Position numbers and translations under genes: made by a program. Below, piece by piece: positions 1-11,430 of a stretch of 34,947 nucleotides of DNA. Each line of letters opens with the position of its first letter. Positions within the stretch are counted from its first letter, which is position 1. The DNA is from Paulinella micropora (taxonomy: Eukaryota; Cercozoa; Imbricatea; Euglyphida), in contig BJOX01000278.1 in NCBI GenBank assembly GCA_009731375.1, positions 685,503 through 720,449 of the forward strand. Direction: 5' to 3'. The notes beneath the pieces are model-generated. The model was given only the letters and a program-made list of their open reading frames with translations, was not told the origin of the DNA and did not search any database.

Positions 1-138
<138 letters not shown>

Positions 139-285
139 AACGCGTAGAACCGTCAGACTGCACAAATTCGGGGCCTAGTGCCCATTCCCAGCCCGCTACC
201 CAGTCGCCGATTGGCGGCGGGGTGGAATGGATGCCTATGTCTTCGGATATGCAGAGCTGATAGACCAAACATATCTATCTATCCA
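139..285 (-). other. Unique island, possible exon on the minus strand
   Basis: A GC-richer island between two ATCT arrays. On the minus strand it is preceded by an acceptor-like stretch ending in ctatcag and stays open in a frame containing PPPIGDWVAGWEWALG, with mostly G or C third positions. The spaced Trp residues recall DysF or tectonin-like motifs, but this is only a resemblance. The possible donor (GACG followed by gttcta) is weak. The plus-strand frames look less protein-like. Identity is unresolved. Confidence 0.22.
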
Positions 286-838
<553 letters not shown>

Positions 839-861
839 TCTCTTTCTTGTTTTTGTCGCAG

Positions 862-1084
862 GAGATGGTGGTTAGTCAGTACAAAGGCGAAACAGTCGGC
901 TTCTGCTGCGACGATTGCAAGGTTGAATACATGCATATACACATCATCAAACAGCATGCATATACACATCATCAAACAAGTTTGATATTTCTAATCATCA
1001 TCACCATCATCATCATCATCATCGCCACCACTACCACCACCATCATCGCCACCACCACCACCACCATCACCACCACCACCTCCT

Positions 1085-1117
<33 letters not shown>

Positions 1118-1216
1118 TCATCATCACCATCATCATTACTTTTCCAGGACGCGTTCGTTGCCAACCCCTCCCGCTTCCCTATCCTCCGCTCCCCTACTCT
1201 ACCCTCCATCAAGTAA
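862..1216 (+). CDS. YHS/TRASH-like metal-binding protein, last two exons
   Basis: Two exons can be read. Exon 862-921 follows a strong acceptor (pyrimidine tract ending in tcgcag) and encodes [14 protein letters not shown] in phase 0, ending AAG before gttgaa. The intron 922-1147 is largely (CAT)n/(CAC)n and ends in ttttccag. Exon 1148-1216 then continues [10 protein letters not shown] and stops at TAA. The join gives the pattern G-x-T-x-G-F-C-C-x-x-C-x-x-x-F-x-x-N-P-x-x-F, characteristic of YHS and TRASH-type modules, in which the cysteines are thought to bind metal. A poly(A) signal follows 136 nt after the stop, supporting a terminal exon. The upstream exons, which should carry the start of the domain, were not found and probably lie outside the window. 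An unspliced frame through the intron is also open but reads only repeat-derived His, Ile and Thr. The family call rests on the motif alone. Confidence 0.72.
966..1140. repeat. Trinucleotide repeat (CAT/CAC)n filling an intron
   Basis: Mixed CAT, CAC and CCA trinucleotide tracts occupy most of the intron between the two metal-binding exons. They stop a few bases before the ttttccag acceptor. Translating through them gives the artefactual Ile/Thr-rich frame. Confidence 0.9.
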
Positions 1217-1351
1217 CATCACTTAGTCATTTATTTCCCAGCTTCTCCTCTTCCTCCTCTTCCTCTTTCTTGTTCTCTTCCTTTTCATTATTTATCTTCT
1301 TCGCTTTTGGTTGATTAGAACTTGATTATTTAGAACCTTGCAAGAGTTTTA

Positions 1352-1357
1352 AATAAA
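1352..1357 (+). terminator. Poly(A) signal AATAAA
   Basis: Canonical AATAAA 136 nt after the TAA stop of the metal-binding gene, within an AT-rich 3' untranslated region. It supports 1148-1216 as the last coding exon. Confidence 0.65.
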
Positions 1358-1449
1358 GAAAAATGCATTAAAGGATGCAAAGAGTCCCTGGTACACAGGA
1401 AAGGATGACGCTAAACTGCATCCGGTCTGCATGACTTGACAGACTTGAA

Positions 1450-1498
1450 ACTGACTGGTTTTTTTTTTATTTTTTTTATATTTTTTTTTATTTTAAAA

Positions 1499-1555
<57 letters not shown>

Positions 1556-1610
1556 GCGCATGGCTCTCGGGCTCAGCCATGACAGATCAATATATATATA
1601 TATATATATA

Positions 1611-1676
<66 letters not shown>

Positions 1677-1685
1677 TATTATTAA
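1450..1685. repeat. Poly-T, (ATT)n and (AT)n tracts
   Basis: T-rich tracts, then (ATT)n, a short unique island with the words atggctctcgggctcagccat at 1560-1580 (nearly self-complementary), (AT)n and again (ATT)n. Confidence 0.9.
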
Positions 1686-1712
1686 CACTTCATTTTTTCT
1701 CTTTTCGTACTA

Positions 1713-1900
1713 ATATCTCTTGATCGCATTCCATTTTCCTCTTACGCTTCCCATGCATCCCTATTAGTGGCGGCAAGTATTTTCTCATTAAAAGTGTTTT
1801 TTCACGCAAACATTTTTAATAATATAATACTTGCCACTAGTAGAAATAAGTGGAAGTGGGAGAGTACGGTAAAATAGAAATAGTATATATCAAGAGATAT
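1713..1900. repeat. Imperfect inverted repeat, MITE-like
   Basis: The left arm 1713-1782 and right arm 1826-1900 are imperfect reverse complements. The inner part is clearest: tagtggcggcaagtatt against aatacttgccactag. The outer part pairs atatctcttgat (1713) with atcaagagatat (about 1889-1900). A 43-bp AT-rich loop separates the arms. This is the shape of a foldback or MITE-type element, but no target duplication was identified. Confidence 0.55.
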
Positions 1901-2056
1901 GAAAGTGATAAAGGAAGCGTTGAAATACACACACACACACACACAGGAGGGGAGGTTAATGAGTATTCAATCACAAATAAGGAGAGTGTCAGTATACCAA
2001 AAACCTTATTCAAGAGTCGTCTCACGTGTGTGCTGCGGACCGCCGCTCAACCCTAA

Positions 2057-2126
<70 letters not shown>

Positions 2127-3560
2127 CGGTTAAGATCAGAAAGATTTAATATTAATAACTGTATTAATATTCCGGGGTCTATCTCCACTCAATCCAAGCA
2201 CTCTGACAATAACCTAATCTTCCTCCTCTGTAAAAGAGAGGAAACCAATATGATGGGAAAACCCCCCCAGACTATCTTAGAATCAGAGCCAAGCAACAAA
2301 GGAACTTCGTCTTCCCACTCAATCCTACGAGTGACAAGTATTTTATTAACTTGAAACAGTGCTTGCGTAAAAACTTGAAAGGAAACTGAGAGTAATTTCC
2401 TATTCAAGAGTCCGCCCTAACCGTCCGATAATACTATGATTATCAGGCCCAGCAGTATAAAAAGTAGTATAAATATATACCTGTTACTTGTCTTAATATA
2501 TACTGACTCAGGCTGGTAGTAGGCTGATGATCCGGTTTTCAATTTTAATTTTCAGGAAATATATAGTTATTTAATAACAAGGGTTTACCAGGCCTCCCCA
2601 CGAGCCTGAGTCAGTCACACAGTGCCACCGTGCTCACCCCTTTGTAAAACCGTGACTCGAGGTTAAGTAAATGCAAGTGAAAGGGCGCACCGGCGAAGGT
2701 TGGGTAAGGGTAAGATATGTGTATCATTGATCTCCGAGCCAGGGCTTTCAGTGGAGCTGTGCTCCCGACGAAGGTTCTGAGCAGAGCAAAAGCTTCAAGT
2801 TCATGATGGTGCAGAATAGGTTTTGGTCAGTATGTTGGCCGGAGTGCGTAGTCAGTAACGGATGTGGTGGAAGGATGATCGGAGTCGTACGGTCAGAGTT
2901 TGAAAAATACAAGTTGATATAGACAAAAAAGGAAATGGCATTTGTAAAAAAGAAAATTTGAAGTTCCAGCCAGTGGCACTTACTGACATTTTCCAGCCAG
3001 TGCACTTAGTTTGATATAAATTGTTTTGTAATAATTTATAGTACGTTAATAGTTCCTCGATAATTTAATTCTTGAATAATTTGTACTTCAACTGGACTGG
3101 ACAGGGGGTTACGGGACTTCAAGTGTCCTTGCTCGCCCCTTTACACTTGGCTTGAAGGAACGCCGCATGGCCAGGTGTGAGTTTGGATACAACCCCAAGG
3201 GCCATGATAAATACACAACGAACTCTTATTATTAATATTAATAAAAGTCTCTATGGCTGCATAAAGTCCTGAGTCACTCAAACAAAAGGAAGCGTTCTTC
3301 AATTGTTAAAAGTCGTTTCGGGAAAAAAAAAAAACTATTAACACGAGCAGCAGGAAAAAAAAACAGCCAACTTTTCACTAAACGATATTTGATATTAATA
3401 CAATGATCAACTGAAGAGCACTTGCTTTTCGTAGAGCAGAAAAGGAAGCAGCTGTAAGTAGCCTACGGTAGGCGAACACAAGTAAAACTTTCAACAGGGG
3501 CGAACAAAGAGAGAAAACAGCTTTGACTTGATTTGATACTGGCCTAGTATTAAGAATTAT
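1901..3560. other. Intergenic region between convergent genes
   Basis: Mostly non-repetitive AT-rich sequence with short (CA)n near 1927-1945 and (GA)n at 2060-2120. No convincing exon was seen. Two adjacent direct repeats of ttccagccagtg(g)cactta occur at 2962-3010. It lies between the plus-strand metal-binding gene and the minus-strand gene whose stop is at 3614, so both 3' ends point into it. Confidence 0.6.
2502..2615. repeat. 13-bp perfect inverted repeat
   Basis: ACTGACTCAGGCT at 2502-2514 is exactly complementary to AGCCTGAGTCAGT at 2603-2615, with 88 bp between them. This could be the ends of a small element or a hairpin. No further evidence decides. Confidence 0.5.
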
Positions 3561-3577
3561 TATTGAATTTGTTTGCG

Positions 3578-3602
3578 AAAAAAAAAAAAAAAAAAAAAAA
3601 AG
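3578..3602. repeat. Poly(A) run on the plus strand
   Basis: An uninterrupted A run, hence a T run just after the stop codon of the minus-strand gene. No AATAAA was seen on the minus strand within 500 bp after it. Confidence 0.9.
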
Positions 3603-3613
3603 TTCCAAATCAA

Positions 3614-3891
3614 TCACTCACTGTCTCTACTAATATTTCTAATATGTACGGTGTCAAGGAAGCTGACAGTTCGTTTTGCCACTTCTGTCGGCGACGAGGG
3701 GTTCTTTGTGTTTTGCTGTTGTTGCTTCGTTGTGGCTTGTTGTCCTTGTTGTGTTTGTCTGTTAGTTTCACGTTCAAGTATAGCTGTTCCTTGGGACTCT
3801 GTTGGTGTAGTATTGTAATCGCTTGGTATTGGCGTAGCGGAATCGATTGGTATTGGTGACGTAGCATTGATTTGCCTTGCCGCGGCACCTT
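3614..3891 (-). CDS. Last exon: Gln/Thr-rich C-terminal tail
   Basis: The acceptor is tttcatgtag at 3892. The exon starts with AA, completing a Glu codon with the G of the previous exon (phase 1), and encodes 91 residues before TGA. It begins [15 protein letters not shown], has a Gln-rich middle (positions 45-60, including KQQQQN) and ends [18 protein letters not shown]. The composition suggests a disordered tail after a folded domain. The frame continues open upstream only because GATA repeats have no stop in it. Confidence 0.7.
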
Positions 3892-3899
3892 CTACATGA

Positions 3900-3975
3900 A
3901 ATGATGGATAGATAAATAGATAGATAGGTAGGTAGGTAGGTAGGTAGGTAGGTAGGTCGATAGGTAGATAGATAA

Positions 3976-4021
<46 letters not shown>

Positions 4022-4035
4022 TAGATGGATAGATA
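3900..4035. repeat. (GATA)n/(GGTA)n in the last intron
   Basis: The last intron of the minus-strand gene is filled by GATA and GGTA tetranucleotides, leaving only about 10 nt beside the acceptor and 35 nt beside the donor. Confidence 0.95.
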
Positions 4036-4068
4036 CATACACACATACACATAATGTTCCAAACCTAC

Positions 4069-4112
4069 CTTGGCACAGTACAATCAGGTCCTGCAGAAAC
4101 CTCATCAGAGAC
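4069..4112 (-). CDS. Small exon: last helix of a PH-like domain
   Basis: A 44-nt exon between gttgtgag and the strong donor gtaggt. It completes a Lys codon from the previous exon and reads [14 protein letters not shown], then gives one G to the next exon. The amphipathic Leu-rich pattern fits the C-terminal helix of a PH-type domain following the strands in the preceding exon. A shorter version beginning after ctgcag would break the phase with the previous exon. Confidence 0.65.
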
Positions 4113-4172
4113 CTCACAACACACACACACACATACATATATACATATACGTATATACAAATATATATATAT

Positions 4173-4220
<48 letters not shown>

Positions 4221-4320
4221 ACACACACACACGCCCATATATATATATATGTACATATGTATACATATATGTATATAAATATATATATGATATATATATA
4301 TATATGTATATATATATATG

Positions 4321-4356
<36 letters not shown>

Positions 4357-4424
4357 TACATACATACATACTCACACACATACACCAGGACAGATAAAAC
4401 ATTGATGGATAGACAGGTAGATAC
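4113..4424. repeat. (AC)n, (AT)n and (GTATAT)n intron
   Basis: Dinucleotide AC and AT tracts with TATATG units fill the intron between the exons at 4425 and 4112. The (TG)n read on the minus strand runs up to the acceptor. Confidence 0.9.
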
Positions 4425-4534
4425 TTAGGCTGGGATGGTTCATTCATCTCCAAGTCCAGCGAAGTCTCTTCCGAGAAGATGATAGAGAAGACGCAGTCGG
4501 GCCTGTAGCTGGCAGACCCCGCGCGGACAAAGGC
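4425..4534 (-). CDS. Exon encoding part of a PH-like domain
   Basis: A 110-nt exon between an acceptor ending catctacatcag and the donor gtatct, phase 0 to phase 2. It encodes 36 residues: [19 protein letters not shown], then [17 protein letters not shown]. The F-S-I-x-F then S-L-D-L pattern resembles the last strands of PH domains of phospholipase C type, and the next exon supplies the expected helix. The N-terminal strands may come from the two preceding exons. This is one of the clearest coding islands in the window. A profile search would be needed to fix the family. Confidence 0.75.
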
Positions 4535-5459
<925 letters not shown>

Positions 5460-5512
5460 AGGTGTGAGGGGCACACGTGCGAGGCGCCAAACGTCCTTCA
5501 CCAAGTAACGCT

Positions 5513-5513
<1 letters not shown>
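5460..5513 (-). CDS. Exon ERYLVKDVW
   Basis: A 54-nt exon between tatatatag and the donor gtactt, phase 0 to 0, encoding [18 protein letters not shown]. The R-Y-L-V-K-D-x-W start resembles the early strands of PH domains (K-R-W-x-V-L-x-D). It joins in phase to exon 6021 upstream and exon 4534 downstream. A near-identical copy with different splice options lies at 5794-5830 beyond a gap. Confidence 0.65.
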
Positions 5514-5581
<68 letters not shown>

Positions 5582-5720
5582 GNNNNNNNNNNNNNNNNNN
5601 NNNNNNNNNNNNNNNNNNNNNNNNNNNNNNNNNNNNNNNNNNNNNNNNNNNNNNNNNNNNNNNNNNNNNNNNNNNNNNNNNNNNNNNNNNNNNNNNNNNN
5701 NNNNNNNNNNNNNNNNNNNN

Positions 5721-5784
<64 letters not shown>
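5514..5784. repeat. (AT)n around an assembly gap
   Basis: An (AT)n tract, then N at 5583-5720, then (AT)n again. The gap size and the sequence across it are not known. Confidence 0.95.
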
Positions 5785-5787
<3 letters not shown>

Positions 5788-5793
5788 GCATAC

Positions 5794-5830
5794 GTGCGAG
5801 GCGCCAAACGTCCTTCACCAAGTAACGCTT
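5794..5830 (-). repeat. Duplicate of the ERYLVKDVW exon
   Basis: Nearly identical to 5475-5513 but begins AAG (Lys) and is followed by gtatgc after GCAC. The acceptor is (TG)n ending gtgtag. Ending here it would give phase 1, which does not fit exon 4534, so I take the other copy as the used one. It could be an alternative exon, a decayed copy, or an assembly duplicate around the gap. Confidence 0.6.
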
Positions 5831-5832
5831 CT

Positions 5833-5898
<66 letters not shown>

Positions 5899-5965
5899 GT
5901 AGATAGATAGGTAGAGGTAGGTAGCTAGACAGATAGACCGATAGATAGCTAGCTAGCTAGCTAGC

Positions 5966-6017
<52 letters not shown>

Positions 6018-6020
6018 GAC
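5831..6020. repeat. (AC)n, (AT)n and (GATA)n intron
   Basis: AC and AT dinucleotides, then GATA, GGTA and GCTA units up to the donor of exon 6021. No unique sequence is left in this intron. Confidence 0.95.
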
Positions 6021-6147
6021 CTGTGTCGTAGGCGGGCGCTGCTCGTCCAGGTTGGCAAAAACGAATTCGAAATGCGATAGGCCGGACGGTGTGAGTTGGC
6101 GTATTTCGGCCAGGGAGGGTTGGTCAGCCAGTTGGTTGGCCAGAGAG
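6021..6147 (-). CDS. Exon SHFEFVFANLDEQ, partial at a gap
   Basis: At least 127 nt; the upstream end is lost in the N run. It ends in CAG before gtctct, phase 0. The readable part encodes SLANQLADQPSLAEIRQL followed by TPSGLSHFEFVFANLDEQ and RPPTTQ. The codons are varied and GC-rich at third positions, unlike the flanking repeats. No family was recognised. It joins in phase to exon 5513. Confidence 0.7.
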
Positions 6148-6827
6148 NNNNNNNNNNNNNNNNNNNNNNNNNNNNNNNNNNNNNNNNNNNNNNNNNNNNN
6201 NNNNNNNNNNNNNNNNNNNNNNNNNNNNNNNNNNNNNNNNNNNNNNNNNNNNNNNNNNNNNNNNNNNNNNNNNNNNNNNNNNNNNNNNNNNNNNNNNNNN
6301 NNNNNNNNNNNNNNNNNNNNNNNNNNNNNNNNNNNNNNNNNNNNNNNNNNNNNNNNNNNNNNNNNNNNNNNNNNNNNNNNNNNNNNNNNNNNNNNNNNNN
6401 NNNNNNNNNNNNNNNNNNNNNNNNNNNNNNNNNNNNNNNNNNNNNNNNNNNNNNNNNNNNNNNNNNNNNNNNNNNNNNNNNNNNNNNNNNNNNNNNNNNN
6501 NNNNNNNNNNNNNNNNNNNNNNNNNNNNNNNNNNNNNNNNNNNNNNNNNNNNNNNNNNNNNNNNNNNNNNNNNNNNNNNNNNNNNNNNNNNNNNNNNNNN
6601 NNNNNNNNNNNNNNNNNNNNNNNNNNNNNNNNNNNNNNNNNNNNNNNNNNNNNNNNNNNNNNNNNNNNNNNNNNNNNNNNNNNNNNNNNNNNNNNNNNNN
6701 NNNNNNNNNNNNNNNNNNNNNNNNNNNNNNNNNNNNNNNNNNNNNNNNNNNNNNNNNNNNNNNNNNNNNNNNNNNNNNNNNNNNNNNNNNNNNNNNNNNN
6801 NNNNNNNNNNNNNNNNNNNNNNNNNNN
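6148..6827. other. Assembly gap (N)
   Basis: 680 N. It hides the acceptor of the preceding exon and perhaps further exons. Confidence 0.99.
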
Positions 6828-6887
<60 letters not shown>

Positions 6888-6916
6888 AGAGAGAATGTGT
6901 GTGTGTGTGTGTGTTG

Positions 6917-6956
<40 letters not shown>

Positions 6957-7125
6957 TTTTTCTTGTTGCTTAAAAACCCTTGATGTCCTTGTAATGACGT
7001 CAAGGCTATAGAGGGGTAAGTGTGTGTGTGTGTGTGTGTTGGTGTGTGTGTGTTTTGTTGCTGTTGTTGTTGTTTTTTTTTTTTTTTTTTTTGTCTTTGA
7101 CTGGATGTTTGTTTGTGTGTGTGTG

Positions 7126-7160
<35 letters not shown>

Positions 7161-7291
7161 TGTTTTTGTTTTTGACTGGATGTTTGTGTGTGTGTGTGTG
7201 TATGAGTGTGGATGAGTATATATATACATACATAGATACATATATATACATACATATATATATAATATATAACACATATATATATAATATG

Positions 7292-7380
<89 letters not shown>

Positions 7381-7443
7381 ATACACACACACACACACAC
7401 ATATATATATGTATATATATTTATATATATGTATATATATATT

Positions 7444-7496
<53 letters not shown>

Positions 7497-7500
7497 TCGG
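6828..7500. repeat. (GA)n, (TG)n, (AAT)n and (AT)n arrays
   Basis: A series of simple repeats with only short unique pieces. One, at 6960-7020, reads on the minus strand as an acceptor-like ctatag and about 27 nt before gttttt, but no convincing frame was found. tgactggatgtttg occurs twice (7098, 7175), each next to (TG)n. Confidence 0.9.
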
Positions 7501-7602
7501 GGTGATAGACAAGATGAAGTATAATTCATACGGAAGGCTGTCTGTTTGTTTTTTTATCTTGCTTTCTCTACTTGAAAGTAAATCGATAGTTTTGACACAT
7601 AC

Positions 7603-7629
7603 CTTAACGGGAACAGCAGTCTTGGGTGC
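7603..7629 (-). CDS. Micro-exon APKTAVPVK
   Basis: A 27-nt exon between ttgttttcaag and the strong donor gtatgt, phase 0 to 0, encoding nine residues, APKTAVPVK. The upstream intron is (GTT)n on the minus strand, giving a T-rich tract before the acceptor. Short exons are hard to prove by eye, but both splice sites are good and the phase fits its neighbours. Confidence 0.5.
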
Positions 7630-7633
7630 CTTG

Positions 7634-7727
7634 AAAACAACAACAACAACAACAACAACAACAATCATAATAAGAATAACTATAGCAATAATAATAATGA
7701 TATAATAACAACAATAACAATATAATG

Positions 7728-7815
<88 letters not shown>

Positions 7816-7823
7816 TAATAACG

Positions 7824-7884
<61 letters not shown>

Positions 7885-8033
7885 GGGAAAAGGAGAAGGA
7901 GGAAGGAGAAGGAGGAGGAGGAGGAGGAGGAGGAGGAGGAGGTGGAAGAAGAAGAAGAAGAAGCAGAAGAAGCAGAAGAAGAAGAAGAAGAAGAAGAAGA
8001 AGAAGAAGAAGATGAAGAAGAAGAAGAAGAAGA

Positions 8034-8066
<33 letters not shown>

Positions 8067-8240
8067 AGAAGAAGAAGAAGAAGAAGAAGGAGAAGGAGAA
8101 GAAGAAGGAGAAGAAGAAGAACGAAGAAGGAGAAGAAGAGGGAGAAGAAGAAGAAGAAGAAGAAGAAGAAGAAGGAGAAGAAGGAGAAGAAGGAGAAGAA
8201 GAAGAAGAAGAAGAAGAAGAAGAAGAAGAAGAAAGAGACA
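7634..8240. repeat. (CAA)n, (AAT)n and (GAA/GGA/GCA)n arrays
   Basis: AAC and AAT triplets to about 7885, then purine-rich GGA and GAA triplets with a GCA block near 8036-8060. On the minus strand this is a long pyrimidine tract. The poly-Leu, Ser or Phe frames here are artefacts. Confidence 0.95.
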
Positions 8241-8244
8241 GTGC

Positions 8245-8290
8245 TGAGCGCGCGCGCGTCTCGGCTATCTGCTTTGTGAGCAACGGTCGA
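8245..8290 (-). repeat. Decayed copy of the exon at 8746-8802
   Basis: Shares gaccgtt, then cacaaagcagat, and the cagcac ending with the island at 8720-8775, with many substitutions. It has a CG-rich core, cgcgcgcgcg. Confidence 0.45.
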
Positions 8291-8295
8291 AAAAG

Positions 8296-8404
<109 letters not shown>

Positions 8405-8437
8405 AGAGTTTGCATGTGTGTGTGTGAGAGAGAGAAT

Positions 8438-8563
8438 ATTATGCGGCTGTCCACAAATTTGACGTGTTTTGCGGGCGAGCCGGGCCGGCGAGCCCGCAAA
8501 GCACGTCAGATTTGGCGCGCCGCATATGTAGCTTTATCGCTAACCTGACCACATGCTGTGGAG
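8438..8563 (+). repeat. 125-bp palindromic element, copy 1
   Basis: A near-perfect palindrome of about 88 bp from atgcggctgtcc to ggcgcgccgcat, with arms sharing aaatttgacgtgttttgcgg and a GC-rich centre. It is followed by a 40-bp non-palindromic tail ending ctgaccacatgctgtggag. Two other copies lie at 13591 and 16014 in the same orientation. Confidence 0.8.
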
Positions 8564-8579
8564 GTGAGCGATAAATTCA

Positions 8580-8640
8580 TACATACATACATACACATAC
8601 ATACACATACACGTGTGTGTTTGTGTGTGTGTGTGTGTGT

Positions 8641-8712
<72 letters not shown>

Positions 8713-8715
8713 AAG
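8580..8715. repeat. (CATA)n, (TG)n and (GA)n arrays
   Basis: Short CATA and TG tracts followed by a long (GA)n. On the minus strand they form the intron beside exon 8746. Confidence 0.9.
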
Positions 8716-8745
8716 CGAAGATTGTGCTGACCGCGTATTGATCAC

Positions 8746-8802
8746 CGTCATCTGCTTGTAGGTAACGGTCGGAAGACACCAACGGAAACTCCGAGCCGGA
8801 AA
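8746..8802 (-). CDS. Possible exon FPARSFRWCLPTV
   Basis: 57 nt between the acceptor agcccgcag and a donor gtgatc, phase 0 to 0, reading FPARSFRWCLPTVTYKQMT. The phase fits between exons 9283 and 7603. The donor is weak and alternatives exist further along (gtcagc). A diverged copy of the 3' part is at 8245-8290. Confidence 0.35.
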
Positions 8803-8819
8803 CTGCGGGCTTTTTGGCC

Positions 8820-8968
8820 TAGGTAGGTTGGTAAGTAGGTACGTAGGTGGTAGGTAGGTAGGTAGGTAGGTAGGAAGACAAATAGATAGACGGACCGATA
8901 GATAGATAGGCAGGTAGATAGATAGGTAGATAGATAGGTAGATAGCCATGTAGATAGATATGTAGATG

Positions 8969-9003
<35 letters not shown>

Positions 9004-9004
9004 G

Positions 9005-9039
<35 letters not shown>

Positions 9040-9165
9040 GGATACCAAGTCTGAGAAGTGGAAGTTTGGAGAAGGGGCGGTTGATTGAACGAGCGTAGAT
9101 AGATAGATAGGTAGATAGGTAGATAGATAGATGGATACTTAGTCTAAGAAGTTGAAGTTTGGAGA

Positions 9166-9203
<38 letters not shown>

Positions 9204-9265
9204 AAGATAGATAGACAGAAAGATAGTGGTGTGTATGTGTGTGTTTGCTTGTCTGTGTATGTCTG
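8820..9265. repeat. (GGTA)n/(GATA)n with a duplicated tag
   Basis: GATA-type arrays interrupted at 9042-9085 and 9135-9170 by related tags: aagtctgagaagtggaag and tagtctaagaagttgaag, each followed by tttggagaa. On the minus strand both tags end in a donor-like gtatcc. I found no phase-consistent exon in them. Confidence 0.8.
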
Positions 9266-9282
9266 TAGGTATGTACTACTAC

Positions 9283-9309
9283 TGTTAGGGGGAGGAAGTG
9301 TAAAGCTGC
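9283..9309 (-). CDS. Possible micro-exon AALHFLPLT
   Basis: 27 nt between cactgcaccag and gtagta, phase 0 to 0, reading [10 protein letters not shown] diverged copy at 9459-9545 has stops in the equivalent frame. It fits in phase between exons 9997 and 8746 but is short and unsupported otherwise. Confidence 0.3.
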
Positions 9310-9323
9310 CTGGTGCAGTGAAT

Positions 9324-9990
<667 letters not shown>

Positions 9991-9996
9991 ACGTAC

Positions 9997-10119
9997 CGCT
10001 CCAGGAAGTATTTTTTCTGGAAGAGGAAGTGTAAAATTTTCTTGTCCTGGAAGAGGAAGTGTAAAATTTTCTGCCACTAGTCCCAGCGCCTTTAGCTGCT
10101 CGATCTCTATGCCCTCCAA
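9997..10119 (-). CDS. Exon LEGIEIEQLKALGL with an internal 30-bp duplication
   Basis: A 123-nt exon between gcgtcttag and the strong donor gtacgt, phase 0 to 0. It encodes 41 residues: LEGIEIEQLKALGLVAE, then NFTLPLPGQE, NFTLPLPEK and ILPGA. The ENFTLPLP unit is repeated because 30 bp is duplicated in tandem. The start looks helical. A second frame is also open, but comparison with the copy at 10985-11036 supports this one: several differences are silent here and change residues in the other frame. Confidence 0.68.
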
Positions 10120-10124
10120 CTAAG

Positions 10125-10151
10125 ACGCAACAAGTAAGTAAGGAAGTAATG

Positions 10152-10184
<33 letters not shown>

Positions 10185-10219
10185 CGTAGTGAGTAAGTGA
10201 GTAAGTAAGTAAGCAAGGG

Positions 10220-10254
<35 letters not shown>

Positions 10255-10327
10255 GGTAAGTGAGTAAGTGAGTGCAAGTAAGTAAGCTGAGCTGCTCGAT
10301 CTCTATGCCCTCCAACTAAGACACAAC

Positions 10328-10359
<32 letters not shown>

Positions 10360-10403
10360 GAGTAAGTAAGTAAGTAAGTAAGTAGGTAAGCAGGTAAGTA
10401 AGT

Positions 10404-10440
<37 letters not shown>

Positions 10441-10441
10441 G

Positions 10442-10512
<71 letters not shown>

Positions 10513-10576
10513 GAGTAAGTAAGTGCAAGTAAGTAAGCTGAGCTGCTCGCTCTATGCCTTCCAACTAAGACACAAC

Positions 10577-10615
<39 letters not shown>

Positions 10616-10616
10616 C

Positions 10617-10651
<35 letters not shown>

Positions 10652-10931
10652 TGAGTAAGTAAGTAAGTAAGTGAGTAAGTGAGTAAGTAAGCTGAGCTGC
10701 TCGATCTCTATGTCCTCCAACTAAGACACAACAAGAAAGAAAAGAAGTAAGCAAGTAAAGCAAGTAAGTAAGTAAGTAAACAAGTAAGCAAGTAAGCAAG
10801 TAAGTAAGTAAGTAAGTGATGTAAGTTAGTGAGATGTAAGTTAGTAAGTCAGGTGTCAGGAAGTGTATCGTTGTCTGCGACGAGTAAGTAAGTAAGTAAG
10901 TAAGTAAGGTAAGTAAGTAAGTAAGTAAGTG

Positions 10932-10965
<34 letters not shown>

Positions 10966-11090
10966 AGTAAGTTGTCTGTCATGAGTCCTAGCGCCCCGAG
11001 CTGCTCGATCTCTATGCCCTCCAACCAAGACGCAACAAGAAAGTAAGTAAGTAAGTAAGTTAGTAAGTAAGTGACTAAGTGAGTAAGTAG

Positions 11091-11144
<54 letters not shown>

Positions 11145-11176
11145 GAGTAAGTAAGTAAGTAAGCAAGTAGGTAAGC

Positions 11177-11223
<47 letters not shown>

Positions 11224-11295
11224 GTAAGTAAGTAAGTAAGTAAGTAAGTAAGCGCCCCGAGCTGCTCGATCTCTATGCCCTCCAACCAAGACGCA
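10125..11295. repeat. (GTAA)n array with five decayed copies of the LEGIEIEQL exon
   Basis: About 1.1 kb of GTAA units divided by copies of the exon start (gagctgctcgatctctatgc, then cctccaactaagac) near 10289, 10541, 10694, 10998 and 11258. The copy at 10985 is the longest and still reads GIEIEQLGALGLMTDN. In the last two copies the acceptor AG has become GG. Confidence 0.85.
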
Positions 11296-11309
11296 ACAAC
11301 AAACAGGCA

Positions 11310-11345
11310 AACGTTTATATCTATCTTATCTATCTACCTACCTAC

Positions 11346-11427
<82 letters not shown>

Positions 11428-11430
11428 GAC
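11310..11430. repeat. (TATC)n array
   Basis: TATC on the plus strand, the opposite orientation from the GATA array on the other side of exon 11431-11464. Confidence 0.97.

Noticed and set aside
6960-7020. Micro-exon on the minus strand after ctatag
   Set aside because: The donor gttttt is weak and no frame joins the exons on both sides.
10125-11295. Tags separated by variable spacers, resembling a CRISPR-like array
   Set aside because: The constant parts are diverged exon copies, the spacers are all (GTAA)n of variable length, and the DNA is eukaryotic.
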